Below, piece by piece: positions 24,348 through 35,488 of a DNA stretch of 64,000 nucleotides. Location: positions 1,860,001-1,924,000 of the forward strand of contig JAUDYN010000006.1 in NCBI GenBank assembly GCA_030407005.1, read 5' to 3'. The translations under genes were made by a program, and so were the position numbers. Positions within the stretch are counted from its first letter, which is position 1. Every line of letters starts with the position of its first letter. Source of the stretch: Desarmillaria ectypa (lineage: Eukaryota; Basidiomycota; Agaricomycetes; Agaricales; Physalacriaceae). The notes below the pieces were generated by a model that was not told where the DNA came from, made no database searches, and saw only the letters and a program-made list of their open reading frames with translations.

Positions 24348-25286
24348 ATGCATACCAACATTCCTCTGCTACCACTCGAACTTGAATGGGAGATATTCGA
24401 GCTCACTGCACGCTTTTATCCTGCAGAGGCTCACGGGCTCTTGCTCGTCGCACGGCGGGTACATTCCTGGTGCGATATCTCCTGGTATCTCTCCCGTATG
24501 CAGCTCACCTCTACCAGGGTCGAACCAATACTATACGAAAATGTGGTTCTTGGCGGTGAATCACCCTTGCTGAACTGTAGCACCCACTGCAAGTTCCTGC
24601 AGACAGTCGGCTCCAAGCCAGCCGAATTCTTTGGGCGCGTCGTGAAGCGACTCTGTTTGACATACCATGCCCACGACGAATCAGCGATACGTCTGCTTCA
24701 CCAGTGTACAGGCACGACCTCGCTGGCTTGCTGGAGCCCGACTACTGTGTCGCCCAGCTCCCTCAATTCCATTGCAAGCCTCAGATTTCTTCGCCATCTA
24801 TCTATCCCAATCATGTATTTCATGGATCTCCCCTTCTCCGATGACCCATCATGTAACTGGTACCGCCGCCTAACACATCTAGAAATTATCATCCCAGCCG
24901 CTCAACTGCACCACTTGCAACCTGCAATAGCAGAACGCTTATTAGCCCTACCTTCACTCACTCACCTCGGCTTTCTGGATTTTCCTAATAGCCTGGAGTA
25001 TGATTTTGTTCCACCACTCCTTGAAGAGCACACGTCTTTGGAAGTCGTGTATCTCCTCTTGTATTATTTTGACGAACGGCCCGGACAGGACCATCCGTGG
25101 GGAGATGACGATCGTGTCGTCGCTTTGGTGCGGTCTAGGTGTAAATACGATTCAATTGCTCATTGGGAGTCGGGGGCATTATGGAAGACAGCGACTGAGG
25201 TCGTCAGTCGGCGAAGAGCTATGATAAGTGAGTACTCCCTAGGCGTCTGCTATGAATTGTTGCTGACGCCTCTTGCAGCTACATAG
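24348..25286 (+). CDS. F-box-like protein with leucine-rich region
   Basis: Predicted 279 residues after removal of introns 24470-24517 (48 nt) and 25228-25278 (51 nt). The N-terminus IPLLPLELEWEIFELTARFY and the following RRVHSWVEPILYENVVL fit the large mushroom family of F-box-like proteins that begin with LPxELxxxIFE. The first splice turns W-CDIS... into the conserved W-VEPILYE. The second uses GTGAGT, branch GCTGAC and TTGCAG, and the protein ends MITT. Both introns are multiples of three and free of in-frame stops, so unspliced transcripts would also be fully open. The rest is leucine-rich (ALPSLTHLGFLDFPNSLEY). Probable role: adaptor of an SCF-type complex, inferred only. Confidence 0.75.
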   Translation: MHTNIPLLPLELEWEIFELTARFYPAEAHGLLLVARRVHSWCDISWYLSRMQLTSTRVEPILYENVVLGGESPLLNCSTHCKFLQTVGSKPAEFFGRVVKRLCLTYHAHDESAIRLLHQCTGTTSLACWSPTTVSPSSLNSIASLRFLRHLSIPIMYFMDLPFSDDPSCNWYRRLTHLEIIIPAAQLHHLQPAIAERLLALPSLTHLGFLDFPNSLEYDFVPPLLEEHTSLEVVYLLLYYFDERPGQDHPWGDDDRVVALVRSRCKYDSIAHWESGALWKTATEVVSRRRAMISEYSLGVCYELLLTPLAAT

Positions 25287-25582
25287 GAAATGATACGCTC
25301 TGTATAATAGCCAGTTACTTCACGTTACGGATCTTTGGATGTATGTGTACGATTTATTCAATCTGGATTATATTTCTTTACATTTTATCTTGCTTGGTGT
25401 AAGGGTTTTGACTAGTGAACACTTTGGAGTCAGGCCTACCTATTTAATGACATAATTTCTCATTGGAGGCAAACGCCACGACGCCACAGGAGTGTCGTGA
25501 TAGCTATCAAATACTTGACCTTTCAAGTTTTCATATGGGGATAAAGGAACGTTACCAATTTGCATAAAGTATTGCACACGCG

Positions 25583-27902
25583 TTAGTCATCTCTCTGCGC
25601 CAGCCTAATCTTCAGAGGTAGCTGCGATCCTTTCTCAACCTGCCCTTCAATTGTTGGAGTCATGACACCACAGGCTTCTCGGCGAATATCCTGTGTTTTT
25701 GTAAACGAGAACTCGAAATTACTCAGAAGTTCAATCATAAAGGCATGGAGCTCCATAACACTACCGAGCGAGGGTCAGATAGCACCAACATATGTCCAGA
25801 AGCTCGAGTAACGTACGCAAAACGCCAACCGATGCATGAGCGAGAGCCACCGGCAAAAGTAAACCTAGTCGAGGGATCAGGCCCCGCAGAAAGACCCCAA
25901 ATTGGCACCTTACAGATTGGCATAGACGCCCAAAGCAGTCTTTATCTTTGGAGAAGCATCGCGCAACCAGCGGTCAGGATCAAAGACGTGCGCGTCGTCC
26001 CCAAAGATTTCTTTATTCCTAGATGAAAGCATTTAAGCACAAGTGTACGAGAAAGGAATCTGGTACTTGCCTGTTGTATGCTGCTACAGAGGCGTCGATG
26101 TGCAGTCCCTTCGGTATGGGCAGCTCATGCAAAACTTTCCCTGACGTAGTGGTGATAGGTGTACTTAATGGCAGTACATCGTCCTTTCCAGCAACCCGAT
26201 AGATATTGTAGGCTACGGGATGGAAGCGCAGGGTTTCCTTCGCCCAATCTCAGCTGGGAATAGACATGCAACTCAAATTCACGAACTTTGACCACAGCAG
26301 ACAAGTACGGCATTGAGTCCAAGTCCGAAGGCGAAAACTGGGCATCACCACGATCACGAATCACCCGTTCTGTCGCGCGTATTTCTTTGCGCAGTCGCTC
26401 TTGCATTTCCAGCCGCTTGCACATTTCGAACAGCGCGAAGCACAGCGTATTAGACGTTGTTTCATGACCTGCAAGGATGATGATGCTTTCATGATGTGTC
26501 AGGAGCAGTTCAACCACCAATATCAGATAGACCGACTTCATTTGACCCAGCAGCTCCTTTTCTTCCAGCTGGGTCTTGGGATTCTTAGATGCATTCGCTT
26601 TGACTGCGAGACGCTTAGACTCCAACGCGTGAAATGAACTGCGGCACTTACCTAGAAGACTCATTACATCCCTGCGACCCTTCCCCTCAAGAAGCGCATT
26701 GAACTTTTGGTCCACGAGCTCTTTGGCAACCGCAGTTGACAGCTTATTGATCAGAAGCCCGTGATCCAGACGGCCCGAAGGGAATTTTCCCATGAGAAAA
26801 GAAACCACCTTTGAGGGGAGATGATCCATGATTGATAGAGAAAGAACAGCACGGTTCGTCATTACACCAAAAAGATGGAAACTAATGCAGCCATGTTAGT
26901 TCTACTATCTCGCAAAATGAACGTTCGAAACGTACAATAGGTTAGAGTACGCCTTCGCAAGTGCATTGCCGGAGTCATCCAAGGCGCCAAACTGATAGTC
27001 GAAAGCGGCTGCTCAGGCTTGTTTAGTATCTTACCCGTACGAAACAGAGGGCAGATGAACCTTGACCGATGGCATCCAGCGTGGCACGAGAAATCCATGC
27101 AGAGACATCTATGACAGCCGACTGGTCTGAGTTGACTTCTATGCTGTCTTTCCATTTCTGAGCCATCTTCAAACGTCACTCAGGTTAGCCATGTATCTCA
27201 GAGGAGTTAAGGTTACCCCGACTTGCCTTCTCCGCACACGCGAAGAACGTAGGAAAGAACGCCTTCGACTCTGGACCACCAAAACCAGGGAGCATGACTT
27301 TTCGGTGGCGTTTGTGGTCGTCGCCTAAAAGAAGATCGTCAATCCCCGCGGTAGGCAAACTGTATTATTAAGTACTCGCCGTCAACGTTAGTGAGTCCGG
27401 GTCCAAAGGTCAAGCGTGATATCTGTACCCGGCTTTGGGGTTTAGGGAACCTGTAGCTTGCAGTGTGGTAGATATGTTGAAGGGCCTTCGGATCTGAGAT
27501 GAGAAGACGGTCTTCCTAAACACCACGGTCAATTGAGTGTCACTTGTTTGAAAGGCATTTCCTTACGCCCAAAGGTGCACGGATCCTGATAACATCCCCA
27601 TACATCTGCTGCCATTCGAAATCGACCTTGGTCGTATAGGTAAATCAGAAATGCCAAGGCCCATAGTCAGGAAGACTGTTACCTCTCCGGCTTGTGCTTG
27701 AAGAAGCTCAGGCAAGTTTCCTGGTGTAGCCCAACCATGAATTATACATTGAGTAGAAAATGGGGGGAAATTGCTTACCATATAAGAAAGACTTCGACTC
27801 GGGCCCCGGGACCTGAGAAATCGAGATTCGAGTCCATCTTTTATAGACAGAGTAGGTGATCGTCAAGCAAACGATCAGGAGGAAAAGGGTCAACATGGCC
27901 AT
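25583..27902 (-). CDS. Cytochrome P450 monooxygenase
   Basis: Complete P450 with about ten short introns, from ATG 27902 to stop 25583. The N-terminus is a membrane anchor (MAMLTLFLLIVCLTITY) followed by the proline-rich hinge (QVPGPES). Later landmarks are in order. The C-helix region reads DDHKRHRKVMLPGFGG. The I-helix oxygen-binding motif reads AGHETTSN. The K-helix ExxR is ETLR, formed exactly across an intron. The PERF-like motif is FDPDRWL. The haem loop is FAGGSRSCIGWRFA with the cysteine ligand. The C-terminus is RLAQRDD. One intron has a GC donor (AG/GCAAGT near 26070). The enzyme should sit in the endoplasmic reticulum and oxidise a hydrophobic substrate with electrons from P450 reductase. 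Substrate and CYP family cannot be told from sequence by eye. No secondary-metabolism core gene is adjacent. Confidence 0.9.
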
Positions 27903-29265
27903 GTAAATCAATCAGTATAAGACCCAGGAATGTGCGTGTTTAAAAAGTACCCCGGTATCCGTTCCATCACGCATGGAAGCAGGTGGAATAAGACAATATG
28001 TGTTGTGCTTCCTGAGAGGAGCTGTTTCATGAGAATATCGGTGAGCGGCTGCTATCACGTATACCGAAGACAGTAATAGTGTACAAATCTGATCAAAGGG
28101 TTGGGATAAAGTTGGGATACTCACGTCAAGTATCCCCGTTGTGAGTCAAATGATCTGGTACTCCCATGCGCATTGAACCTATACGGATACGTCTTTCTCG
28201 GTGCAAGAAGCACTCAGGGATTCTTGCTGATGTCGTACAAGTCATGTAAAACACTGTAACAAAGATTGACAGAAGTTCGCTTACAGAGATCCGGCCCTGG
28301 CGATAGAACGTGATTTGACAGCTCTTATTATTCATTGCGGTAGACGAGCATATGTTAAGTAAGCCTATAAGTACTAGGGACGTTAGCTGTTTTCTAAATT
28401 CATATCAAACATTGTTGAACTCCTACCCCGCGCGCCTTTCGTAGCCTTTCTACGACAGAACCGTACTACACAGTGCTCTGACCAAAGAAGATGATATTGA
28501 TGGTTAGTGTCATGGCTGCAGTTGGACTTTGAAAGACGGAGGCAAACGCCGAGTTTGCAGGCTGATGATTGCTCCAATTTGGATTCATTCTTACTACCAA
28601 AGAGAAGAGCAGCGACATCGTTAATTGACAACTTACAGCTTCATGCCTGGAAAACGATTAGTTCAATCCGGATTTCGCGTTTCCTGCCGCGACAAGAGAT
28701 TAAATTTACCAATGGTCATCGGAGAGGCAATTAAACTGATGGGATACACTGGTCGCGTTTACTCTTCCCATAGTAACACTGTCTTCGCGGCATTTTCTTG
28801 TCACCAATTTTCCTTCCAGCCGGTAACAAGACGGGTTGAGGCCGAATGACATGGAGAAGGTGTAAACGTCGACACCCGTCCTGATCAGCACATATAGAAC
28901 GAACACCCATGCTGGCATTTGCCTCAGATAATGCAAAAAACCAATCGGTCCGCCCTATGGCCTCATGGCGGAGGAAGAGGGTGGCTGTGCTATGACTTCT
29001 CTCCCGTGCCGTACGCGAATTTGTCTCTGAACAGTTATAAACCTAACAGCTCTTCAACTTGAGTAAAGCATATGCACCCTTGATCTTGGCCGCGGAGGGC
29101 TAACTGTCCAAAAGAAATACTGCGCTGCAAAATATTTCGATGAGCCTATAATGTACAAGATGAAAATAAGGTATAGATGTTATAGGCTCCACGGACCGAA
29201 ACCTGTCAGTGAAAACCTCGAGGGAATGTACTGCAAAAACTCGATCTAAACATTTCTTCCTCTCA
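27903..29265. other. Intergenic, no gene recognised
   Basis: Promoter side of the P450 plus the 3' side of the ALYREF gene. Open frames up to 82 codons without recognisable features. Confidence 0.4.
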
Positions 29266-30162
29266 TTAGGAACCAACGTCGGCAGCGGCCCGATAGTCTT
29301 CCATCTCCTGGTCAAGCTGTTCGAGTGACTTTGAGACTATCTGTTTCTTCAGCCGTCGAGGACCCTTCTTCAAGCGTCGTCGAGGATTAACTGGCATTGG
29401 CAGTCCCGCTACGATAGACGCCGCTGCCGCAACCTGTCTCGGTAGGGCATGATTCTGAACGGAGCTCTTAACCCTTAATAAAAATTCGGTGTCAGACATA
29501 GTTCAGCATGCCATGGAAGTATGTATACCCATTGGTAGTAGCAGGCATAGTGTCATTCACGATGGGCTTCGTACTAGCAATTCTATCAAACAGTGAAGGT
29601 GTACTTGAAGGCACGGAAGCCAGTGATATATCATCTGAGACGATTTCAATCTTGATTGGACGTCCTGGCGCACTATCAGATACCGTGGACTGAGAAACGG
29701 AGAGGGTAACTCACGTCCATCTACAAATTTTCCGTCGTATTTTGACCGAGCTACAGCAGCATCACCTGGCTTCTGAAAGGATATTATCGCCATCCCTTTG
29801 GATTTCCCTTGGGAGTTGTACACGATGAAAGAATCCTTCAGTGGCCCTACGGTCTTCCTGAACAATTCCTGTAATCATTCGCGTCGAAGGAAAGGTTTGA
29901 TATTGAGATGGATGCCTGTTAAACAGCGTGACGCCCTTACCTCTACCTCCTTCTCACTCACGTCCACGGGTAACCTACTAAGTAAAATTTTGCTGCCTGC
30001 TTGACTCGCTGCCTGCTTCCCCTTCCCAGCGGAAGCATTGGCGGCCGACGATCCTGCGACTCGCCATGCTGGGGCGACATGACCAGCGTTATTTCCGAGG
30101 ACCTGTTGCTTTGGAGTGTGAAAGGCGTTGTAACGAGAGTAAGACGACTGTCGATAGGACAT
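29266..30162 (-). CDS. mRNA export adaptor, ALYREF/Yra1 family
   Basis: Nuclear RNA-binding adaptor that links spliced mRNA and the TREX complex to the export receptor. Four exons from ATG 30162 to stop 29266. A basic, Tyr/Arg-rich N-terminus (SYRQSSYSRYNAFHTPKQQ) precedes one RRM. Its RNP2-like strand is KILLSRLPVDVSEKEVEELF and its RNP1-like strand is GKSKGMAIISF, followed by FVDGRRPIKIEIV. The C-terminal part is basic (RRRLKKGPRRLKKQ) and ends with SLEQLDQEMEDY, the conserved motif that binds the helicase UAP56/Sub2. Splice junctions (VE/EL, GR/RP, IA/RV) restore the family sequence. Length and order of parts fit the family. It is a conserved housekeeping gene and intact. Confidence 0.93.
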
Positions 30163-32124
30163 TGTAATGTGCAAGGCAAGGCGCGTCTCGCCTCTCTGCG
30201 GTCATCGCTGTCGCCACACAAGGGCAAATAATCCAGCATTTTGGCACAACCAGCACCGTCCCGCAGTTTGCCTTTTCCCTCTGCTGTCAATATCTCAGTG
30301 AGTTTCCTCGTATCACCTAATTCTTCCTGTACTCAGCATAAATCCAGATCCATTTGATGTTTTAATTGACCGTAACGACCCAAGTGCGGGTACCGTTATT
30401 CCCAAAGATGTCGTCATGGAGTTCTCAGTTCTGAGGACGGAAATCTGAAGTCATGTATTACGACCGCAACGAGTGCGGGAGTAGTGATTCCAGCCATTCA
30501 CTATCGAGCGCAGTTAGCCGATTCTTAATTGTCAAGAGCGACAAAAGGCAGATGAATCTTCAGTTCGTCACTATCTGTTGGCGTTTCTTCTTGGGTCCGC
30601 TATCTCGTATGCTGGATTCATCCGAATACTGAGTATTTTCAGCAGGGTGGACCGACGGTAAAAAAGAATCACTGATCCTTGTCATTCAAGAGTTTTATTG
30701 GGTTTGTTTCCTCTTTAATATCACTGGATATACTTCAATTGAATGTAGATAAAAATTTCCATTATTTCTTTACTTTCCATTTTCAATTGCACTGTGAGTA
30801 TGCCCCGATTACGATGCTTACAGGAACTCAATGGGAAACTAGGTTTATATCCTTAGTGCGGAGTTAATGTATATCTCAATGAAAACATGGCTTTCGAGGA
30901 TATTGCCTTCCTCCTCTCGTTAGTCAAGCAAGAGACATACGTTTTGTCGGTCGCGTTCATCTATTCGCTATTCCAATTGTGTCGTACACAATGGAATGCC
31001 CACGGCCACCCCTCCGGTTTTGGCACTGGCTAATTTTGGCGTGACGCTACGAGTAAATATCTAGGAAAGCCTAATAATGTCCCTTGTTCATCAAATATAT
31101 TCATCCTTCAGTACTAACTCTGGACCTTCCAGGTCTATTCTCATATGGTTCAGCAAGAGGGTTCGGTACTATCCCTAGTTTGTCGAAACATGCTCAATTC
31201 ATTGATTAGGTCGGAAAGCACCGTGTCGTCTTCATATATACTCTAATCGCCATAGTGTAAGTCAGACCACGTAGTCCTGCGTACATTTGCTGATCGTCTC
31301 TCCAGACTGGAACTGACCGTGTGCTTTGTTCCTTTCATCATGGAGAATAGTGTTGCAGTAAGAACCGTTCAGCCTCTACCCATGGTGCTTCTCACCCACC
31401 TGCGCTCCCCGGCAGATATCTTTCGTTGGTTCCTGTTGTGGCCCGCGTCCCCGATACTTGTCGTGGTTATGCGACCCAGCCTGTGTGGTTGCTGAGTCCT
31501 GACCGGAAGTGTCGGGTAGATTGCCGGAATTGAGATGTCGGGATCTGCGGCCCTGTCTTTCATTTTCATAACAGGTCCATTGGCATCTCGCTATGGGATC
31601 CGATCATTGCAGCCGTTGACTTGTAAGCGCCGCGTTTGAACTGGAATCTGTGTGTAGAGTCGTTTCGATGATGTGCATGGCGGCCGTCTGGACATTTGTA
31701 CCAAGGACACGACGAGTCGACTAAGTGGAATAGCAAAGAACAGGGATGTAAGTACATCGTGGAGCGTAGACCTGCATAAACGAGTCGGTACCGCATGAAC
31801 AGGAACCTAGCTCTTTTTTAGGTTTTTCTAATTCATAATCCGGAACGTCCAATCGTCTCGAGTTCGGCTGACTGAGAGCGAGTGTAGCCAAGGAACGGGC
31901 CCCCCCCCACACGGTGAGAGGGACCCAGGTGGATTACGTCGTGTATGAGTCGCAGGGTGGGAATACAAACGATGTAGCTACGTGGCATAACGTTCTGTAT
32001 GGTACGTGGTCTGTGAAGATGAAAGACAAACAGGATATGAACAGGAGAGACGTTTGAGGGTGGGTAAAGACGTAAACTACCGAGGCAGTGAGAACTAAGC
32101 AACAGAGAGAGAATATTGGATCAT
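30163..32124. other. Intergenic, no gene recognised
   Basis: Nearly 2 kb with only short frames. A few hydrophobic stretches on the plus strand (around 30900 and 31250-31370) resemble membrane-protein fragments but could not be assigned. The left end must contain the ALYREF promoter. Confidence 0.35.
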
Positions 32125-32487
32125 ACCTGGCGAGACGGTGAGGGCGCAACGGAGAGAGGCTGGTCTCTCCATTTTTCCCCGCTCGCCAGGTGTCGTCGCT
32201 AAATCAAATATGCTCTGACTCCGCTTGCGACCTGTCTGGTGGGAGCTACCGAGCACTGTCAAGATAAGAGCGGGAGTTCGACTCACTTATATTCTCCTCA
32301 CTTGCGGCCTCAAAGGCGGAGGGAATATAGACTCGCTTGCGACCTGAGTTAGGTGGAGAGTGAGGGGGATGTGGGAAGCGTTGGTATAGCAACGATTCAC
32401 GCACATTGTCCTTCTCGCTTGCGGCCTTGCTAATGCAAAGGCGGAGAGGATTTGTGTCTCGCTTTCGGCCTGAGAGGCGGAGACACA
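32125..32487. repeat. Cluster of small covarying hairpins
   Basis: Five hairpins share one plan at 32219-32245, 32289-32328, 32331-32361, 32409-32450 and 32453-32487. An outer stem of variable sequence ends in CTC on the left. It is followed by an unpaired GCTTGCG (ACTTGCG or GCTTTCG in two copies). Then comes a short inner stem RCC(T), a loop of 3-5 nt and the complement (A)GGY, a single G and GAG closing the outer stem. Where the first inner base is G the partner is C (three copies), and where it is A the partner is T (two copies). In one copy the inner stem is longer (GCCTTGC with GCAAAGGC). A larger stem, ACCTGGCGAG (32125-32134) with CTCGCCAGGT (32182-32191), encloses GGAGAGA/TCTCTCC just upstream. 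The cluster lies 280 bp before the bHLH reading frame. Confidence 0.8.
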
Positions 32488-32769
32488 TGAGTGGAGTGGG
32501 TGAGCATCGGTACGTGGGTACTCACTCGACGATTACCCTTGTGTAAACTACGTCTAAACCCGAGAAATTGCTGCATGAGCAGAAGGAAATTCAAATAGGG
32601 CAAATCCTTCCGTTCCGTGGGCCGACGAGTATATGAGCTACTTTTCCCCCTTGGCTGAGCACTTCGAGCACCAGCACGAAAACGGCCGTGACGTCCATGG
32701 AATCCCACCTTCAAGAGCCTCAGTCAAAGGATTGCCTTGCGCCTTTCTTTGACCCCGATACACTGCGGA

Positions 32770-34733
32770 ATGGAAGCAACTTTGGCCGTCATGTCACCTT
32801 CGATGAACATTCAGGCTTCACAATCGACGACGGCAGGATCACTTTTTTCGGCCCAGTTCGATGTGGAGATTCTCGGTGACTTGATGTCCCTACAGAGACT
32901 TGACAGCCCCCACCAGACATCGCCATTATCACCTTCCCAAGCCCATTTTACAAGTGCCAATTACCTCAACCAGCATTCCCTGATGGACTGGCAGCTCAAA
33001 CGTGCCCATATTCAGCAGTTACAGGATTTGCAAACCAAATATTCCAGCAGCAGGTGGGTACCTCCTACGATCACGTGATGACAGGATAGCCAGTGTCTAC
33101 GTGTTTTTGTTGTAACTGTTGCTATTAAGAGTTTTAAGTTTTCCTTTTCTCTTATATATCCCTGATTGTCGGCCAGGATGGTCATACACATCCTACAGGC
33201 ACGTATGTGCAGGAGCAACATAGTTACGACCTTCCTACTCCCAGTGCGTATATTGTCTATGCAGGATTCTGTGGCTCTCTGTCTGAATTCCACTGGTAGT
33301 TTCTCCCACAGAGTTACATGCTCAGCAACAACCCTTGGAATTTGTGTCGCCTACGGCTCTCAATCATTCGCAGATACCTCACGAAAGTCACGACGATTCA
33401 ATGGCACTTCCAATGCCTGGTCATGCTCAAACTCACCAGACCAATGCTGCACCCCGAGGATATTCGTGGGCACCCAGGCACATCGTGTTTCAAAACAGCC
33501 CCTTTCGTCCATATCCCGGCGACCTTGAGCTGGACGATGATATTTCACTGCTGATCAGCCCATGGCTTGGTGCCAAACAGAACCGGTTTAGACTTTCTCA
33601 GCGTCACAGAGAATTCATAAAATGACCGACTTCTCCTAGTGGCGACAATTTTCTCTCTCAACCGTCGCGAAAAAAGAAATCTTCCGATATACGATTGTAT
33701 AATGAAGGCCCTTCCTTGTTGCGAAGGATGCCTGATTATCGAGGGTCACATTCCACCAGTTCCACTCCTCTTCTTCGATCCGCGAGATTAAGATCTGATG
33801 ACATGGTCAATAACAAGTTTTACGGTGACTCTCCTTCGACAGTAGACTTGTCGATGTGCCCCGGCCGCCCCTCCTAGCAAGGTAAACTTGATGGAAAACA
33901 TGCCTACCGCTAATATTCCTTCCACGCCTTTTGCGCCTGTCACCCCTGCAAGTATCATGAACCTCGGGAGATTCGTAAGTTGCGCGAACTCCTAAGCTGA
34001 TAGCGGCGGGGCCACCTCAAAGCAACTGGATATGGTCGTCACATGGGATGATGCCACTGCCTCTAGACCTGCTTCATTGACTCCCCCGGCTCCGCTAAAA
34101 CCTATCTCTCCTGGTAAGAATTCGGTTACGGTCCTTTTTCTTCCTTTCATCCTAGTCCTAGATAGTGGACAGACATTGTCTGTTGAAGGTGCAACCCCTA
34201 TCTTTCAAGTAGTACGGAAAAAGACACACAAGTTCGCCGAACAGAAGCGCCGAGATTCCTTGAAGACCACGTTCGATGACCTACGTGGACTGCTACCGCC
34301 TATTCCCCTTCCGTCCGACAATAAATATCCGCTGGACGAACCTGTTCTTCCGGGTGCCTTACCGCCTCGGGGGCCGCCGAAAGCAGGCTCAGAAGGCCCC
34401 AATAAGGGCGTGAGCAAGCTACAGTTACTGATGTGCGGTATTGACTTTATTCGACAACTGAGGGCACGAGTTGAGAGACGAAACGAGGAAATCACGCGGT
34501 TGAGACAGGAAGTTGGGAGATTGAGGAACGTGGTTGTCGACACCAATGGCGGTCATGGATATTTCGAAGAAAACGTTGACCCGGTAGATCTAGAATTGGA
34601 TCTAGATGAGACCGAGGTGATGAGCTCACACTTTGCTAGCATTGCGTCGATTGGCACTGACAATGAGGCGGATGAGAAAGGAGAACACATAGTTCTTGTG
34701 TACAGACACCGACATTCCAGTTATGTTCAATGA
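32770..34733 (+). pseudogene. bHLH transcription factor gene with frame lesions
   Basis: The C-terminal half encodes a clear basic helix-loop-helix domain. The basic part is KTHKFAEQKRRDSLKTTF. Helix 1 is DDLRGLLPPI, followed by a long Pro-rich loop. Helix 2 is KLQLLMCGIDFIRQL, then a leucine-rich coiled segment (EEITRLRQEVGRLRNVV). The N-terminal half is a Gln/Ser/Pro-rich activation-type region starting at an ATG at 32770. Introns with good splice sites separate conserved blocks. Three defects break the frame. One base appears missing in an A run near 33038 (QTK/IFQQQ). A TGA stands at 33623-33625 inside an otherwise open exon. A one-base shift occurs near 33855 (DLSM/PAAPPSKV). The last exon is open to 34733. 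Either this is a recently broken gene (or duplicate) or the assembly has errors. The DNA-binding part would still be intact if translated from an internal start. Confidence 0.65.
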
Positions 34734-35488
34734 ACCGTTGGCCAACCTAAAGCCGACCATGGTCAAATGCATGATTGTGCAACAAAGTAGAAAAACCTGG
34801 TGACTGTTTATACATCAAGTCACGTATAGACACTACAAGAAAAACGCGTCACTTTCCATCTACAATTCAATTCTGTAACCTTTTTCAACAGCTTTATTCC
34901 GAATGTTTTTGGGCACGAAGAGGTTGTTGGGATTTGAGAGTTGAGCCGAGATGATGGCAATCCGGCATCATGCCGAACTTGCTGATTAAGAGAGAAATAC
35001 TAGGAAACTTGTAGAAGATTCTAGTAAATTAGCATTTAGTATATAAGTAGGTACAGTAGTGTACATCTGCATGCGTTTGCAGAGCTCAGCCAAGCGCAAT
35101 ACTATTGGCCTGACACCGCGCATGTACTAACTGGGAACGAACTGATCTATTCATCCCCCGTTTTTCACAACAGAGGTACACCGTCTGACCGTCAGGTTCC
35201 ATAATTTGAACCGCAACGTTGTAACACCCGTCTCTGTATGTACACGGCAACATGCAAGGCCTTTACGGGTTCTGGATCGGTGGAAAACAGTTAATCGCAA
35301 TGACGTATATAAGGCATTGATTGGCCCGATGATTTACCAGTGAAAGTAATTTACAGTACACTAAAGTTCCAGGTGTTTTACATACATAGCTACAAGGAAG
35401 AGAAGTTGCTGTCTAGGTACATTGACGAGAGACGGAACGAGCGACGCTTTATGCTATTCAGAAGATACAGCAAAAGAATAGACTAATA
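34734..35488. other. Intergenic between convergent genes
   Basis: Should hold the 3' ends of the bHLH gene and the kinase gene. No open frame of note and no clear repeat. Confidence 0.5.

Noticed and set aside
28383..28936. Several 70-80 codon frames on both strands
   Set aside because: Overlapping frames on opposite strands with no domain or splice pattern.
31899..31912. Long C run, and the G run near 37889
   Set aside because: Isolated homopolymers in intergenic DNA with no associated structure.
33166..33528. 120-codon frame within the bHLH locus
   Set aside because: Wrong frame. The neighbouring frames carry the Gln/Pro-rich family sequence and match splice phases better.
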